Origin: Bacillota bacterium
GTDB taxonomy: Bacteria > Bacillota > Negativicutes > Sporomusales > Sporomusaceae
Direction of reading: 5' to 3'
Assembly: GCA_017889705.1 (NCBI GenBank)
Contig: JAGGAB010000007.1
Coordinates: forward strand, 1-64,000
DNA: 64,000 nt
Position 1 is the stretch's first letter; every line of letters starts with the position of its first letter. The notes beneath the pieces are model-generated. The model made no database searches. It had not been told where the DNA came from and worked only from the letters and a program-made list of their open reading frames with translations. This document shows, one piece after another, positions 43,172 to 53,028 of the stretch. The translations under genes were made by a program, and so were the position numbers.

Positions 43172-43862
43172 CGTTACGCTAATAACAGTATTTGGGGCAG
43201 GTATAGTCTCATTTCTATCTCCTTGTGTGCTGCCTATGCTGCCGACATATACGGCGCTCTTGGCCGGGACGGGAACTCGGGAGCACTCGGGTGAACGCTG
43301 GCGCTTTTTAATAAATGCCGTAAGTTTTTTGAGTGGTTTTACTCTCTGCTTTGTTGCCATGGGAGCAACCGCCTCCTATATTGGTGAACTGCTTTTTAAT
43401 TATCAGGAGGTTATCCGTAAAGTGGGCGCTGCTTTCATGGTAATTATGGGGCTGCAGGTGCTTGGGGTGTTAAAACTTCCCGGTCTTGGATGCGAATATC
43501 GCCCTTGGCTACAAGGGGCATTTGCCGGGCCTGGCGGAGCGTTTATGCTTGGCCTGGCATTTACTGCTGGGTGGACACCCTGTACTGGCCCGATTTTAGC
43601 TACGATACTGATGTATGCCGGTACTGCCGCTACTGTTGCACAGGGGGCGTTTTTGCTGTTTGTTTATGCAATGGGCTTCTGTCTGCCGTTTTTGCTTGCG
43701 GCAGTTGTGATAAATCGTTATGTAAATAAAATACAAAGACTATATAAGTGGCTGCCGGTTATTCAGCAGGCGGCCGGAATTATTCTTATTGTCGCAGGTA
43801 TTATGATGTATTTTGATTTAATGCAAAAAGCAGTGGGAATAATTTCAGGTTTTCTTTTATAA
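43161..43862 (+). CDS. ccdA: Cytochrome c biogenesis/thiol transfer protein CcdA
   Basis: A 233-residue membrane protein with six segments and the two reactive Cys in LSPCVLPMLPTY (segment 1) and GWTPCTGPIL (segment 4). It carries electrons from cytosolic thioredoxin across the membrane to the TlpA-like partner whose gene overlaps its start. Confidence 0.93.
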   Translation: MDYSVTLITVFGAGIVSFLSPCVLPMLPTYTALLAGTGTREHSGERWRFLINAVSFLSGFTLCFVAMGATASYIGELLFNYQEVIRKVGAAFMVIMGLQVLGVLKLPGLGCEYRPWLQGAFAGPGGAFMLGLAFTAGWTPCTGPILATILMYAGTAATVAQGAFLLFVYAMGFCLPFLLAAVVINRYVNKIQRLYKWLPVIQQAAGIILIVAGIMMYFDLMQKAVGIISGFLL

Positions 43863-43871
43863 TTGCGCAGC

Positions 43872-44567
43872 TTAAAAAAGCTGCTTTACTGAAAAATTCA
43901 AAGCATCACAGGACACCAGATGGTAAGTGGTAGCGCCTATTAAACCGGTAGCTGCCGTTTTTATTGCCGACTCGCTATGCAGATGACCATAAATACAGGT
44001 CTGTACCTGGTAACTGTTAATTAGACTGGTAAAGCCGGTTGTTATTTGATGGTTATAGAACGGGGGAAAGTGAAGCATAAGAATGATCTGAGAAAAACCT
44101 GCCGTGCGGGCGGCGGAGAGGGAGGCTTCCACCCGTAACAGTTCGCGGGCAAAGATAGCCTGATCTTTGGACTTAAACAGCGGATCTCCCGGGCATATCC
44201 AGCCCCGGCTGCCGCAAATAGCCCACTCGCCGGCAGCGGTAAAACTATTGTTAAGAAACTCAAACTGGCCTTGGGTAGCTTGTACCATTTTGCTGACCGT
44301 CTGCCACCAATAGTCATGATTGCCGCGAACCATAATTTTTCTTCCAGGTAATTCGGCAATGGCGCTTAAATCGACAAGCGCATCCGGTAACTTCATAGCC
44401 CAGGAAATATCGCCGGCAAGCAGGACAACATCTTCAGGGGATACCTGATTTTGCCAGCTGGTTTTGATTTTTTCCCAATGCCCATCCCAGTGGCTGCCGA
44501 AAATGTTCATGGGTTTAGCTGGCGGTTGGCCGGATAAGTGTGTATCGCCAATGGCAAATATCTTCAT
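43872..44567 (-). CDS. Calcineurin-like metallophosphoesterase
   Basis: A 231-residue protein with all metal-site motifs in order: GDTHLSG, LLAGDISWAM, VRGNHDYWW, MLHFPP and YGHLHSE. The substrate is unknown. ATG 44567 (MKIFAIGDTH) is preferred; the ATG four codons earlier is directly abutted by GAAGG and cannot use it as an RBS. It converges with ccdA. Confidence 0.85.
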   Translation of the reverse strand: MKIFAIGDTHLSGQPPAKPMNIFGSHWDGHWEKIKTSWQNQVSPEDVVLLAGDISWAMKLPDALVDLSAIAELPGRKIMVRGNHDYWWQTVSKMVQATQGQFEFLNNSFTAAGEWAICGSRGWICPGDPLFKSKDQAIFARELLRVEASLSAARTAGFSQIILMLHFPPFYNHQITTGFTSLINSYQVQTCIYGHLHSESAIKTAATGLIGATTYHLVSCDALNFSVKQLF

Positions 44568-44801
44568 AAATGAAAGCATCCTTCATTTGATTTTGGAGGC
44601 AGTGCCTGGAATCTATTGTAGCGAACATTACGCTGAATAGCAAATAAATACAGCAGTGCAAAACAGATATGTCAATTGATTTTAGTAGTATCTTACTACG
44701 ATATAGGTGAAAATCCTGCAGGATACTCCCAATGTATTGTTTTTCAGCATACATTATAACAACATATGTAGTGCTCGAAAAAATAAAAGCGGGGGTAAAA
44801 C

Positions 44802-46169
44802 ATGAGCTGTAGAAAGCCGGATATCTATTTGCGGAACTTAGTAGCTGGAACAGAAACCAAGGTAGCACTTGCAAATGGCAAGTATGTTACGGCCATTAAC
44901 TTCGACAATGCGGCTACTACGCCGCCCTTCTGTTCTGTTCTTAAAGAAATTGACCAATTTTCTCCATGGTATGCCTCTGTGCATCGTGGCAAAGGCTACA
45001 AATCAATTCTTTGCTCTGAACAGTATGAGTATAGCCGGGAAGTGGTAAGAAAGTTTGTTAATGCCGATAACCGGGATGCTATAATTTTTACTAAGAACAC
45101 AACCGAATCTATCAACCTGGCAGCTTATGCGCTTGCTGCAACAAGCGGGAAGCAGGTTGTTTTGTCCAGTGATATGGAACATTTAGCCAATGATTTGCCA
45201 TGGCGTGATAAATTCATCACTGATTATATAGCCTTAACAAAGTCAGGACGTTTGTCAATAAAAGACCTGGAGGAAAAACTTAAGAAATATCAGGGCAAGG
45301 TTGTGCTGGTAACTGTAACCGGGGCATCGAATGTTACCGGTTATATTAATCCAATAAATAAAATTGCGCGCTTGGCTCATCAGTATGGAGCCAAAATTCT
45401 GGTAGATGGTGCACAATGGGTTCCTCATATGCCTGTTGATATGAAACCGTATAACTCACCGGAACACATTGATTATTTAGCCTTTTCGGCACATAAAATG
45501 TATGCGCCTTTTGGTACAGGAGTACTCATCGGGCCAAGGGAAATCTTTAACAATGCTGTGCCGGTATATCAAGGCGGCGGGGCTGTCGGTCTAGTATCCC
45601 ATCAGTTGATTGAATGGGATGATCCACCGGCCAAGTACGAAGCCGGGACACCGAATATGATGGGAATAGTGGCTCTTACTGCGGCAATAAGGACACTTAA
45701 TGAGCTGCAGCTCTGCCAGGTTTATCAACATGAGCGGCAACTGATTGGTTATGTTATAAACGGCCTAGCGGCAATTAATGGTATTAAGTTATATAGCGGT
45801 GGACAGGACGGAGAAGAGCGCGTAAGCCTGATATCGTTTGCCCTGGAAGGCCTGCATCATAGCCAACTTGCGGAAATATTGTCGCAAGAGGCCGGTATTG
45901 CTGTTCGCGACGGTTTATTCTGTGCCCATCCGTATGTAACGAAGCTGTTAAACATAAGTGCTGAAGAAATTGAATATTACCAAACGCATGATGATAAAAC
46001 TATTCCCGGCTTGACCAGAATCAGCCTAGGGATTTACAATAATTGCAAAGAAATAGATGTTTTTCTGGAGCTTATGGAACATATCGCTCAATATCGCCAA
46101 TATTATGCCAAAAAATATGAATATGTACTGGCAAATGACCGGCAGATAAGAGATTACCCTTATTGTTAG
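44802..46169 (+). CDS. Aminotransferase class V / cysteine desulfurase-like PLP enzyme
   Basis: A 455-residue PLP enzyme. INFDNAATTPP opens the fold, FTKNTTESINLAAYAL is the cofactor-phosphate region, ILVDGAQWVPHMPVD contains the PLP-binding Asp and AFSAHKMYAPFGTGVLIG the PLP Lys. The layout is SufS/CsdA-like, but there is no sulfur-acceptor gene nearby and the length exceeds that of IscS. The reaction (desulfurase, lyase or aminotransferase) is open. The 220 bases upstream have no recognised element beyond GGGGGT as an RBS. Confidence 0.82.
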   Translation: MSCRKPDIYLRNLVAGTETKVALANGKYVTAINFDNAATTPPFCSVLKEIDQFSPWYASVHRGKGYKSILCSEQYEYSREVVRKFVNADNRDAIIFTKNTTESINLAAYALAATSGKQVVLSSDMEHLANDLPWRDKFITDYIALTKSGRLSIKDLEEKLKKYQGKVVLVTVTGASNVTGYINPINKIARLAHQYGAKILVDGAQWVPHMPVDMKPYNSPEHIDYLAFSAHKMYAPFGTGVLIGPREIFNNAVPVYQGGGAVGLVSHQLIEWDDPPAKYEAGTPNMMGIVALTAAIRTLNELQLCQVYQHERQLIGYVINGLAAINGIKLYSGGQDGEERVSLISFALEGLHHSQLAEILSQEAGIAVRDGLFCAHPYVTKLLNISAEEIEYYQTHDDKTIPGLTRISLGIYNNCKEIDVFLELMEHIAQYRQYYAKKYEYVLANDRQIRDYPYC

Positions 46170-46185
46170 GCATATACACAAACAA

Positions 46186-46228
46186 ACCCGCCCAGATTCC
46201 GCATAATGGATTTCTGGGTGGGCTTGCG
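46186..46228. terminator. Hairpin between convergent genes
   Basis: An imperfect stem (ACCCGCCCAGATTCC with GGATTTCTGGGTGGGCT) lies between a plus-strand and a minus-strand gene end. The T-richer side suggests it mainly serves the minus-strand gene. Confidence 0.55.
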
Positions 46229-46252
46229 TTTGGTTAAATAAAGCTGCGTTCA

Positions 46253-46657
46253 TTAGTTGGTAGAACTGTTAGATTTAATCCACTCCTCTAACTTGGACAA
46301 TACTTCTGTGCGGGCGGTTTCAACCTCTACGCCTCGCCATTCTTGTCCGGTATCACTGTCAAACCACGAATCTTTTTGATAAAAAGTTCCGGATGGATAC
46401 AGTTTTTCTTTGGTGGCATCTAAGATGCCGTCGATCATGCTTTGTTTGATGGTCTTGCGGATCATTCGGCACCCAGCCTTTTCGGTGGTAGCAACTTCTA
46501 TGCCGTCCGGACCGGCGCTAAGCTCAACATGAGAAAGCAGTTTGCCCTGTTGGCCGGCAGCCGAAATAGCCTGTTTGGCATAAGCGGCGGCCTGCTCCCG
46601 CTTAATACTGTCATCATCAACAGTCACTCTTACATTGCCGATAATAAGCTTATACAT
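46253..46657 (-). CDS. Conserved-looking hypothetical protein
   Basis: A 134-residue soluble protein with AAGGAGGTG before ATG 46657. The N-terminus looks like a short beta segment (MYKLIIGNVRVTVDDDSI), the middle is helical (REQAAAYAKQAISAAGQQGK) and the end acidic-helical (ARTEVLSKLEEWIK). No signal peptide, membrane segment or metal motif. I do not recognise the family. Confidence 0.65.
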   Translation of the reverse strand: MYKLIIGNVRVTVDDDSIKREQAAAYAKQAISAAGQQGKLLSHVELSAGPDGIEVATTEKAGCRMIRKTIKQSMIDGILDATKEKLYPSGTFYQKDSWFDSDTGQEWRGVEVETARTEVLSKLEEWIKSNSSTN

Positions 46658-46730
46658 GACGCACCTCCTTATAAGTAATTGTATGACTGTTTGCTTGATA
46701 TAGAACCGCTTTTGACAGATTGCTTATAAG

Positions 46731-46759
46731 TTGACTTTTTTACAGTCGTGCTATATAAT
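46731..46759 (+). promoter_or_regulatory. Sigma-A promoter for the leuS T-box transcript
   Basis: TTGACT (46731-46736), a 17-base spacer and TATAAT (46754-46759). Confidence 0.85.
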
Positions 46760-46771
46760 GGAATATACAAA

Positions 46772-46996
46772 TCTGAAGAGGCAGAATAGTAAGCTTACTA
46801 TGACAGTTCAGAAAGTTGGCGGGTGTTGCGAGCCAATCTGGAAGATAGCTGAACTCACTGCTGAGGAGTAACTGCGAAATGGCAGTAGCAGTTGACGCAT
46901 GCCTGCGTTATTGGCAAAAAGTGGATGACTGTTGTCATCAAACAGGGTGGTACCGCGAGCATCTCGTCCCTGGCGTCAGCCACGGGACTTTTTTAG
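46772..46996 (+). ncRNA. T-box leader (leucine), with terminator
   Basis: The T-box sequence AGGGTGGTACCGCG is at 46944-46957. Upstream, the AGTA element of stem I (ATAGTAAGC near 46790) and GAACTC with the specifier codon CTC (46854-46856, Leu) can be placed. A terminator hairpin GTCCCTGGCGTCAGCC/ACGGGAC plus T6 is at 46966-46996. Uncharged tRNA-Leu should stabilise the antiterminator and allow leuS expression. Confidence 0.93.
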
Positions 46997-47033
46997 TCAT
47001 TTTTTGAACTATTTATCCGAGGGGGATTACTCG

Positions 47034-49511
47034 ATGAACGAGAAGTACATGCCGCATGAAATTGAGACCAAATGGCAAAAAATCTGGAGTGAAACCAACG
47101 CTTTTTGCACAACTATTAACCGCCAGCGGCCAGAGTACTATGTTTTAGAAATGTTCCCATATCCGTCCGGAAATTTACATATGGGTCATGTACGCAATTA
47201 CTCGATTGGTGATGTTATTGCCAGATTTAAAGTAATGCAGGGCTATAATGTATTGCACCCCATGGGCTGGGATGCTTTTGGTATGCCTGCCGAAAATGCC
47301 GCCATTAAAAATGGCATTCATCCTTCGGCCTGGACCTGGGATAATATTGCAAATATGCGCCGGCAGCAGCAAGAGCTGGGTTTATCCTATGACTGGGACT
47401 GTGAGGTAGCTACCTGCCATCCCAACTACTACCACTGGACTCAGTGGCTGTTTTTGCTGTTTTATGAACGCGGTCTGGCCTATAAAAAGAAGGCGGCTGT
47501 AAATTGGTGTAATGACTGTAATACCGTACTGGCCAACGAGCAAGTAGTGGACGGTAAGTGCTGGCGCTGTGACTCGGTTATTGTAAAAAAGGATTTGGAG
47601 CAATGGTTCCTTAAAATAACAGATTATGCTGATAGGCTTTTAGCTGACTTAAATGAGCTAAAAGGCTGGCCTGATCGGGTTAAGACCATGCAGGAAAACT
47701 GGATTGGCCGCAGTGAGGGTGCCGAGTTCAGCTTTAATGTGCCAGAGATTAATGATAAGATTTCCGTATATACCACTCGCCATGATACTGTATTCGGTGT
47801 TAGTTATATCGTATTGGCTCCGGAACATGTGCTTGTGGACAGGCTTATTGCCGACAAACCGGAAGAAGCGGCTGTTAGGGCATTTATCGAACGTGTTCGC
47901 AATCAAAGCGATATTGCTCGGACTTCTAATGAAACCGAAAAAGAAGGGATCTTTACCGGCGCGTATGCTGTTCATCCCTTTACCGGTGAACAGGTGCCAA
48001 TCTGGATTGCCAATTATGTCTTGGTTGAATATGGTACAGGGGCAGTCATGGGCGTACCTGCGCATGATCAACGCGACTGGGAATTTGCCGGTAAATATGG
48101 ACTCAATAAAAAAGTTGTAATTCAGCCTGCAAACAAAGAACTTACTATTGCCGATATGACCGGAGCCTATGACGGTCAGGGTATTATGATTAATTCCGGA
48201 GAATTCAGCGGTCTGGATAATGAAGCAGGCAAGGTGAAAATTGCGGAGTGGTTTGAACAGCAGAGTATTGGCAAACGGCGGGTTAACTACCGTTTGCGCG
48301 ATTGGCTCATATCCCGCCAGCGGTATTGGGGAGCTCCGATACCTATTGTATATTGTCCAGAGTGTGGCACTGTGCCTGTGCCGAAAGAACAGCTGCCTGT
48401 TCTCTTGCCTCAAAATGTAGATTTTGCCAGTGGCTCTGTTTCGCCGCTAGCTAAAGCCGATGATTTTATTAATTGCACCTGTCCTAAGTGCGGTGGCAAG
48501 GCGCGGCGCGAAACCGATACTATGGATACCTTTATCTGTTCATCCTGGTATTACTTCCGCTATACAAGCCCGCACAGCGAAGAAGAACCTTTTGATCCTG
48601 ATAAAGCAAATTACTGGATGCCTGTTGACCAATATATTGGCGGTATTGAGCATGCCATATTACATCTTTTATATTCGCGGTTCTTCACAAAAGTCCTAAA
48701 AGATGCCGGTTTAGTCAATGTCAACGAGCCGTTTAAAAACCTGTTGACTCAGGGCATGGTTATCAAAGACGGTTCTAAAATGTCGAAATCCAAAGGCAAT
48801 GTGGTTTCGCCGGAAGAGATTATTGGCAAATACGGTGCCGATACGGCTAGATTGTTTATTCTATTTGCCGCTCCGCCTGAGCGCGATCTGGAATGGAGTG
48901 ACCAGGGCGTCGAGGGGGCCTATCGTTTCTTAGGCCGTTTGTGGCGGATTATTGAGCATTATGTGCCGCTTATTAAAGCACCGGCAAGTGATGAGGCTAA
49001 CGAATTATCTAAGGCTGAAAAAGAACTTCGCCGCGTGTTGCATGTTACGATTAAACGTGTTACCGAAGACATTAGTCAGCGGTTCAACTTCAATACAGCC
49101 ATTAGTGCCATTATGGAATTGGTTAATGCCATGTATGCGATTAAAGAGCAGGGAGTAACACCGAATGCAGTGCTAGCGCGGGAGGTTGTTGCCGGCTTAT
49201 TAAAAATGATCGCGCCATTTGCGCCGCATGTTGCCGAAGAACTTTGGCAGGAAACCATTGCCGAAGGCAGTGTTCATAAGCAATTTTGGCCTACGTTTGA
49301 TGCAGCAGCGCTCGAAGTGGACGAAGTTGAGATTGTTCTGCAGATTAATGGCAAGGTTCGGGACAAAGTGGTTGTTCCTGTTGGACTCACTGCTAAAGAA
49401 CTTGAAGATACTGCCCTTGCGCAGCAAAAAGTTCAGGCGCTTATTGACGGCAAAACAGTGGTCAAAGTTATATCGGTGCCGCAGAAACTGGTTAACATTG
49501 TTATCAAATAG
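47034..49511 (+). CDS. leuS: Leucyl-tRNA synthetase
   Basis: An 825-residue class I synthetase. HIGH-type motif [15 protein letters not shown], the editing domain in the middle with [19 protein letters not shown] (abbreviated TTRHDTVFG), and the KMSKS motif MSKSKGNVV are all visible, and the C-terminal tRNA-binding domain is complete. ATG 47034 with GAGGGGG upstream is the start; the frame continues upstream to 46932 only because it runs through the T-box. Confidence 0.97.
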   Translation: MNEKYMPHEIETKWQKIWSETNAFCTTINRQRPEYYVLEMFPYPSGNLHMGHVRNYSIGDVIARFKVMQGYNVLHPMGWDAFGMPAENAAIKNGIHPSAWTWDNIANMRRQQQELGLSYDWDCEVATCHPNYYHWTQWLFLLFYERGLAYKKKAAVNWCNDCNTVLANEQVVDGKCWRCDSVIVKKDLEQWFLKITDYADRLLADLNELKGWPDRVKTMQENWIGRSEGAEFSFNVPEINDKISVYTTRHDTVFGVSYIVLAPEHVLVDRLIADKPEEAAVRAFIERVRNQSDIARTSNETEKEGIFTGAYAVHPFTGEQVPIWIANYVLVEYGTGAVMGVPAHDQRDWEFAGKYGLNKKVVIQPANKELTIADMTGAYDGQGIMINSGEFSGLDNEAGKVKIAEWFEQQSIGKRRVNYRLRDWLISRQRYWGAPIPIVYCPECGTVPVPKEQLPVLLPQNVDFASGSVSPLAKADDFINCTCPKCGGKARRETDTMDTFICSSWYYFRYTSPHSEEEPFDPDKANYWMPVDQYIGGIEHAILHLLYSRFFTKVLKDAGLVNVNEPFKNLLTQGMVIKDGSKMSKSKGNVVSPEEIIGKYGADTARLFILFAAPPERDLEWSDQGVEGAYRFLGRLWRIIEHYVPLIKAPASDEANELSKAEKELRRVLHVTIKRVTEDISQRFNFNTAISAIMELVNAMYAIKEQGVTPNAVLAREVVAGLLKMIAPFAPHVAEELWQETIAEGSVHKQFWPTFDAAALEVDEVEIVLQINGKVRDKVVVPVGLTAKELEDTALAQQKVQALIDGKTVVKVISVPQKLVNIVIK

Positions 49512-49552
49512 GGATAATAGAATCATTAATATGAGGAGGCGAACAGATAAGT

Positions 49553-49870
49553 ATGCTTACTATTGCAAATGTAAATGAGTTTAATGAGGCTGTACTTAAG
49601 TCGGATAAACCTGCTCTAGTTGATTTTTGGGCACCTTGGTGCGGACCTTGCAAAATGGTTGCACCGGAAGTTGAGGCTGTAGCCAAAAACTTCGAGGGAC
49701 GGGCAGTGGTAGCTAAGGTTAATGTCGATGATAATCAAGACCTGGCCAGCCACTACAATGTTATGAGTATTCCTACGCTGATTATTTTCAAAGGCGGCAA
49801 TGAAGTCGGTCGCATTACCGGATATCGTCCGCAAAAAGATATTAACGACATGCTTGAAAAAGTACTATAA
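49553..49870 (+). CDS. trxA: Thioredoxin
   Basis: A 105-residue cytosolic thioredoxin with the active site FWAPWCGPCKMVAPEVE (partly WCGPC), the cis-Pro loop MSIPTLIIFKGG and normal length. It could supply electrons to the CcdA-TlpA system. It follows leuS by 41 bases, with its own RBS (GAGGAGG). Confidence 0.95.
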   Translation: MLTIANVNEFNEAVLKSDKPALVDFWAPWCGPCKMVAPEVEAVAKNFEGRAVVAKVNVDDNQDLASHYNVMSIPTLIIFKGGNEVGRITGYRPQKDINDMLEKVL

Positions 49871-49871
49871 A

Positions 49872-50043
49872 TGAGACTTGCTTCAGATGGGGTTTTAACC
49901 CCACCTGAAGTTTAGTCGAATTATCCAGGGACTTAGCCGTTCTTTACTCCCGCCTACAGAGGTCGGGAGTTCTAGAACGGGTTAGTCATCGGATAAAAAC
50001 AGGAACTCCCGAAAAAATCGGGAGTTCTGTTTTTTATCCGATG
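49872..50043. repeat. Composite hairpin repeat, copy 4, with terminator and 26-bp palindrome
   Basis: Hairpin A (GACTTGCTTCAGATGGGG / CCCCACCTGAAGTTTAGTC, 49874-49917), a linker TTATCCAGGGACTTAGCCG, and hairpin B (ACTCCCG / CGGGAGT core) reproduce the composite at 31639-31770 in the opposite orientation. A third hairpin follows with 26-base arms at 49987-50012 and 50018-50043 and a T6 run inside the 3' arm, which should terminate trxA. This accounts for the 235-base gap. Confidence 0.8.
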
Positions 50044-50105
50044 ACGCTTGTATTTATTTGGTGATATGTCATAATTAAAACTATCGGGGAAAGGAGAGAG
50101 AAAAT

Positions 50106-51671
50106 TTGGTATTTACTAAAAAAATAAGTGTATTTATTGCTGCTGTATGTATTGCAATGGCATGTTTGGGGTCGGTAACTTTGGCAGCGGAAGCTGCAAC
50201 AGAGCAAGAAAGGATTGACATCTTTAGTGTGAATGATTTTCATGGAGCATTATCGGAAAATGGAAAAAATCCCGGCATGCCCAAATTAGCAGGCTTTTTA
50301 CGGGAAGAAATAGCCAAAAATCCGGCAGGGACTATTCTCGTAAGTGCCGGTGATATGTTCCAGGGAACGCCTGAATCCAACTTGCTTTATGGCAAGCCGG
50401 TAGTTGAAACAATGAATGAACTTGGATTTGCGGCAATGGCGCTTGGCAATCATGAGTTTGATTGGGGCATCCCGGTTTTACAAGAACGTATTGCTCAGTC
50501 GAAATTTCCATATCTTGCTGCCAACATTATTGATAAAGCAACCGGTAAATCAGCAAACTTTGTTAAACCATATAGTATTACCGAGAGAAAAGGCATCAAA
50601 ATTGCGATAATTGGCTTAGCTACTCCGGAAACCGCCACTAAAACCAATCCCAAGTATAGTAAAAACTATGTGTTTTCTGATCCGGTCAAGACAGTAAACC
50701 GTCTTGTGCCTGAACTAAAGCAGCAGGGCGCTAATATAATTATCATCTTGTCGCACCTGGGCAGCGAAATGGATGAAGCCCAGAAAATTACTGGTGAGGC
50801 TGCAGACTTAGTGCGGCAGGTTACAGGAATCAGCGCGGTTGTTTCCGGTCATACGCACCGGAAGGTGGCAGGCACTGTTAATTCTATACCCATTGTTCAG
50901 GCGGCATACAACGGGCGGGCTGTAGGAAAAATTTCTTTATATTTTTCTAAAAGCAACAAAGAAGTTATAAATACAGAGTATAAGGTAGTTGAGTTATCAC
51001 CAAACAACCTGGTTCCTGATAAAGCGGTTCAGGCGATTGTTGATAAGGTTCAGCAGGAAGTGGCACCTGTGAAAAACAAGGTGCTTGGCAATACAACATC
51101 TGGATTGGAACATGAGAAGTTCACTCATTCGGTATTAGGACAATGGGTAGCAGATACTATGCGGCATCAAGCGAAGGCTGATATTGCTTTTGAAAATGGC
51201 GGAGGACTTAGAACTGGTATACCTGCCGGTACAATTACCCTGGGAACCCTGTACCAGGTAGTGCCGTTTGACAACACGCTGGTTACTGTTGAACTTACAG
51301 GCCAACAAGTCGTCGAGGTACTTGCACACGGAATTTACAATAAACAAATCGGGATGGTGCAATTTTCGGGCATCCAAGTGGAATATGATATATCGTTGCC
51401 AGCTGCTAAGAAAATAGTTAAAGTAACCTTGCCTGACGGCAGTAACTTGAACCTGACGAAAACGTATAAGGTCGTAACCAATGACTTCATGGCTCAGGGG
51501 GGAGATGGATTTACTATGTTTAGCCAAGGGCAGCATCTGCTGGATACCCAGATCCCTTTGCGTGATTGCTTGGTAGAAACTATTGTCAGGGATAAACAAA
51601 TAAATCACACTCTGGATCAGCGGTTTAGGGAAGTTGTGCCCGCAACCGCTATACATCAACCGGCGGCCTAA
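50106..51671 (+). CDS. Secreted 5'-nucleotidase / 2',3'-cyclic phosphodiesterase family
   Basis: A 521-residue exported enzyme with a signal peptide (residues 1-30, ISVFIAAVCIAMACLGSVTLA). The metallophosphatase domain carries VNDFHGAL, AGDMFQG, GNHEFDWG and SGHTHRKV, and the 5'-nucleotidase C-terminal domain GGGLRTGIPAG and NDFMAQGGDGFTMF. It probably salvages extracellular nucleotides. The start is TTG 50106 behind AAAGGAGAG. Confidence 0.9.
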   Translation: MVFTKKISVFIAAVCIAMACLGSVTLAAEAATEQERIDIFSVNDFHGALSENGKNPGMPKLAGFLREEIAKNPAGTILVSAGDMFQGTPESNLLYGKPVVETMNELGFAAMALGNHEFDWGIPVLQERIAQSKFPYLAANIIDKATGKSANFVKPYSITERKGIKIAIIGLATPETATKTNPKYSKNYVFSDPVKTVNRLVPELKQQGANIIIILSHLGSEMDEAQKITGEAADLVRQVTGISAVVSGHTHRKVAGTVNSIPIVQAAYNGRAVGKISLYFSKSNKEVINTEYKVVELSPNNLVPDKAVQAIVDKVQQEVAPVKNKVLGNTTSGLEHEKFTHSVLGQWVADTMRHQAKADIAFENGGGLRTGIPAGTITLGTLYQVVPFDNTLVTVELTGQQVVEVLAHGIYNKQIGMVQFSGIQVEYDISLPAAKKIVKVTLPDGSNLNLTKTYKVVTNDFMAQGGDGFTMFSQGQHLLDTQIPLRDCLVETIVRDKQINHTLDQRFREVVPATAIHQPAA

Positions 51672-51686
51672 ACTGGCTGAAGGAAT

Positions 51687-51718
51687 TCTGCCGGACAGGC
51701 AGTGATTTTATTATTGCT
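51687..51718 (+). terminator. Possible terminator after the 5'-nucleotidase gene
   Basis: CTGCC (51688-51692) pairs with GGCAG (51698-51702), followed by TGATTTTATTATTGC. The short stem makes this tentative. Confidence 0.4.
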
Positions 51719-51851
51719 TTTACACAAACAGGCTGCTGCTGGCGTTTTACTATTGCACCAGACAAGGAAAGTTTGGTAAGCCGGCAGGGAAGAGCTTGAA
51801 ACATGTCGAAATAATTTTAAAAACTTAAATCTGAAGGAGACAGAAATAACG

Positions 51852-53024
51852 ATGATAGGTTGCACTAAATTACTTTGTGGCACGGCTACAGTATCGGACA
51901 TAGTAAAGTATGGTCGCAGCTCACAGCATTTGCCGCCTCAGATGCTTCAATTTTCCTCTGATGCCACTCCCATTGTCGTATGGAACTCGACCAACCGCTG
52001 TAATTTGAGCTGTCAGCACTGTTACATTAATGCTGAAGACCATGAATATGCAGGCGAGTTTACCACCACCGAAGCCAAGGCGTTTATTGATGATCTGGCC
52101 AGCATGAAAGTGCCTGTACTTTTATTCTCAGGCGGCGAACCGCTTGTTCGCCATGATTTATTTGAATTGGGCGCGTATACCATCGAAAAAGGTATTCGGC
52201 CGGTGATTTCAACAAATGGCACGCTGATTACGCCAGATATGGCCAAGCGCATCAAAGCCACCGGTTTTCAGTATGTTGGTGTTAGTCTTGACGGCACTGA
52301 AGAAGTGCATGATTATTTCCGCGGCAAAAAAGGAGCCTTTCAAGAAACGCTTGCTGGTATTCGCAACTCTATTGCTGCAGGCAATAAGACCGGTATTCGC
52401 TTTACGGTAAACAAATTAAACTATCATACTTTATCAGATATTCTTGATATTGTTGAACGTGAAAAAATTCCCCGGTTTTGTATGTATCATCTGGTATATG
52501 CCGGACGGGGCAGGGAAATGGCAGAGCTTGATACTACGCCAGAACAAAAGCGCCAAACTATCGAACTATTGATTGAGCGGACATTGGATTTCCATAAACG
52601 GGGCGTTGAAGTTGAAATTTTGACTACCGACAATCATGCTGACGGCATTCATATTTTGCAATATTTTGAGCGTACTCAGCCTGAACGTGTGCCTGAGATT
52701 AAAGAGCTTTTGTCAATGCATGGCGGCTGCTCTGCCGGGCAAAAAATGGCTAATGTCGACCCGCAGGGTAATGTACATGCCTGTCAGTTCTGGGGGCATA
52801 AAACTCTGGGCAATGTGCGCAAACAACCGCTTAGCCAGATCTGGCATAATAATCAGGATGAATTTTTGGGTAAGTTGCGGGATAAAGCGAGCCATATTAC
52901 TGGTCGCTGTGGTGAGTGCCGGTATAAGGCTTTTTGCGGCGGATGCCGGATAAGGGCAGAGGCCATGTCAGGCGACCTGTGGGGAGAAGATCCGGCCTGT
53001 TATCTTACTGATTACAAGGAGTAA
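51852..53024 (+). CDS. nirJ1: Radical SAM protein NirJ1 type (heme d1 / alternative heme pathway)
   Basis: A 390-residue radical SAM/SPASM enzyme. NRCNLSCQHCY gives the SAM cluster (CxxxCxxC) and the Cys-rich tail (CGECRYKAFCGGCRI) the auxiliary cluster. SGGEPLVRHDLFELG and STNGTLI are typical of the NirJ/AhbD group. It resembles NirJ1 of Heliobacteria and Desulfitobacteria by length and by its tandem arrangement with a shorter NirJ2. These act on siroheme-derived tetrapyrroles; the exact step of NirJ1 is not settled. ATG start with GAAGGAGA upstream. Confidence 0.8.
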   Translation: MIGCTKLLCGTATVSDIVKYGRSSQHLPPQMLQFSSDATPIVVWNSTNRCNLSCQHCYINAEDHEYAGEFTTTEAKAFIDDLASMKVPVLLFSGGEPLVRHDLFELGAYTIEKGIRPVISTNGTLITPDMAKRIKATGFQYVGVSLDGTEEVHDYFRGKKGAFQETLAGIRNSIAAGNKTGIRFTVNKLNYHTLSDILDIVEREKIPRFCMYHLVYAGRGREMAELDTTPEQKRQTIELLIERTLDFHKRGVEVEILTTDNHADGIHILQYFERTQPERVPEIKELLSMHGGCSAGQKMANVDPQGNVHACQFWGHKTLGNVRKQPLSQIWHNNQDEFLGKLRDKASHITGRCGECRYKAFCGGCRIRAEAMSGDLWGEDPACYLTDYKE

Positions 53025-53028
53025 CTGA

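Noticed and set aside
44802-46169. Housekeeping IscS/SufS assignment
   Set aside because: The fold matches, but no IscU/SufU or other cluster-assembly gene is nearby and the protein is longer than usual, so only a class V PLP call is made.
46932-47033. N-terminal extension of leuS
   Set aside because: The open frame upstream of ATG 47034 passes through the T-box antiterminator and terminator and lacks an RBS.
51672-51851. Cobalamin riboswitch upstream of nirJ1
   Set aside because: Fragments resembling it were noted, but the B12 box and the order of conserved blocks are missing.
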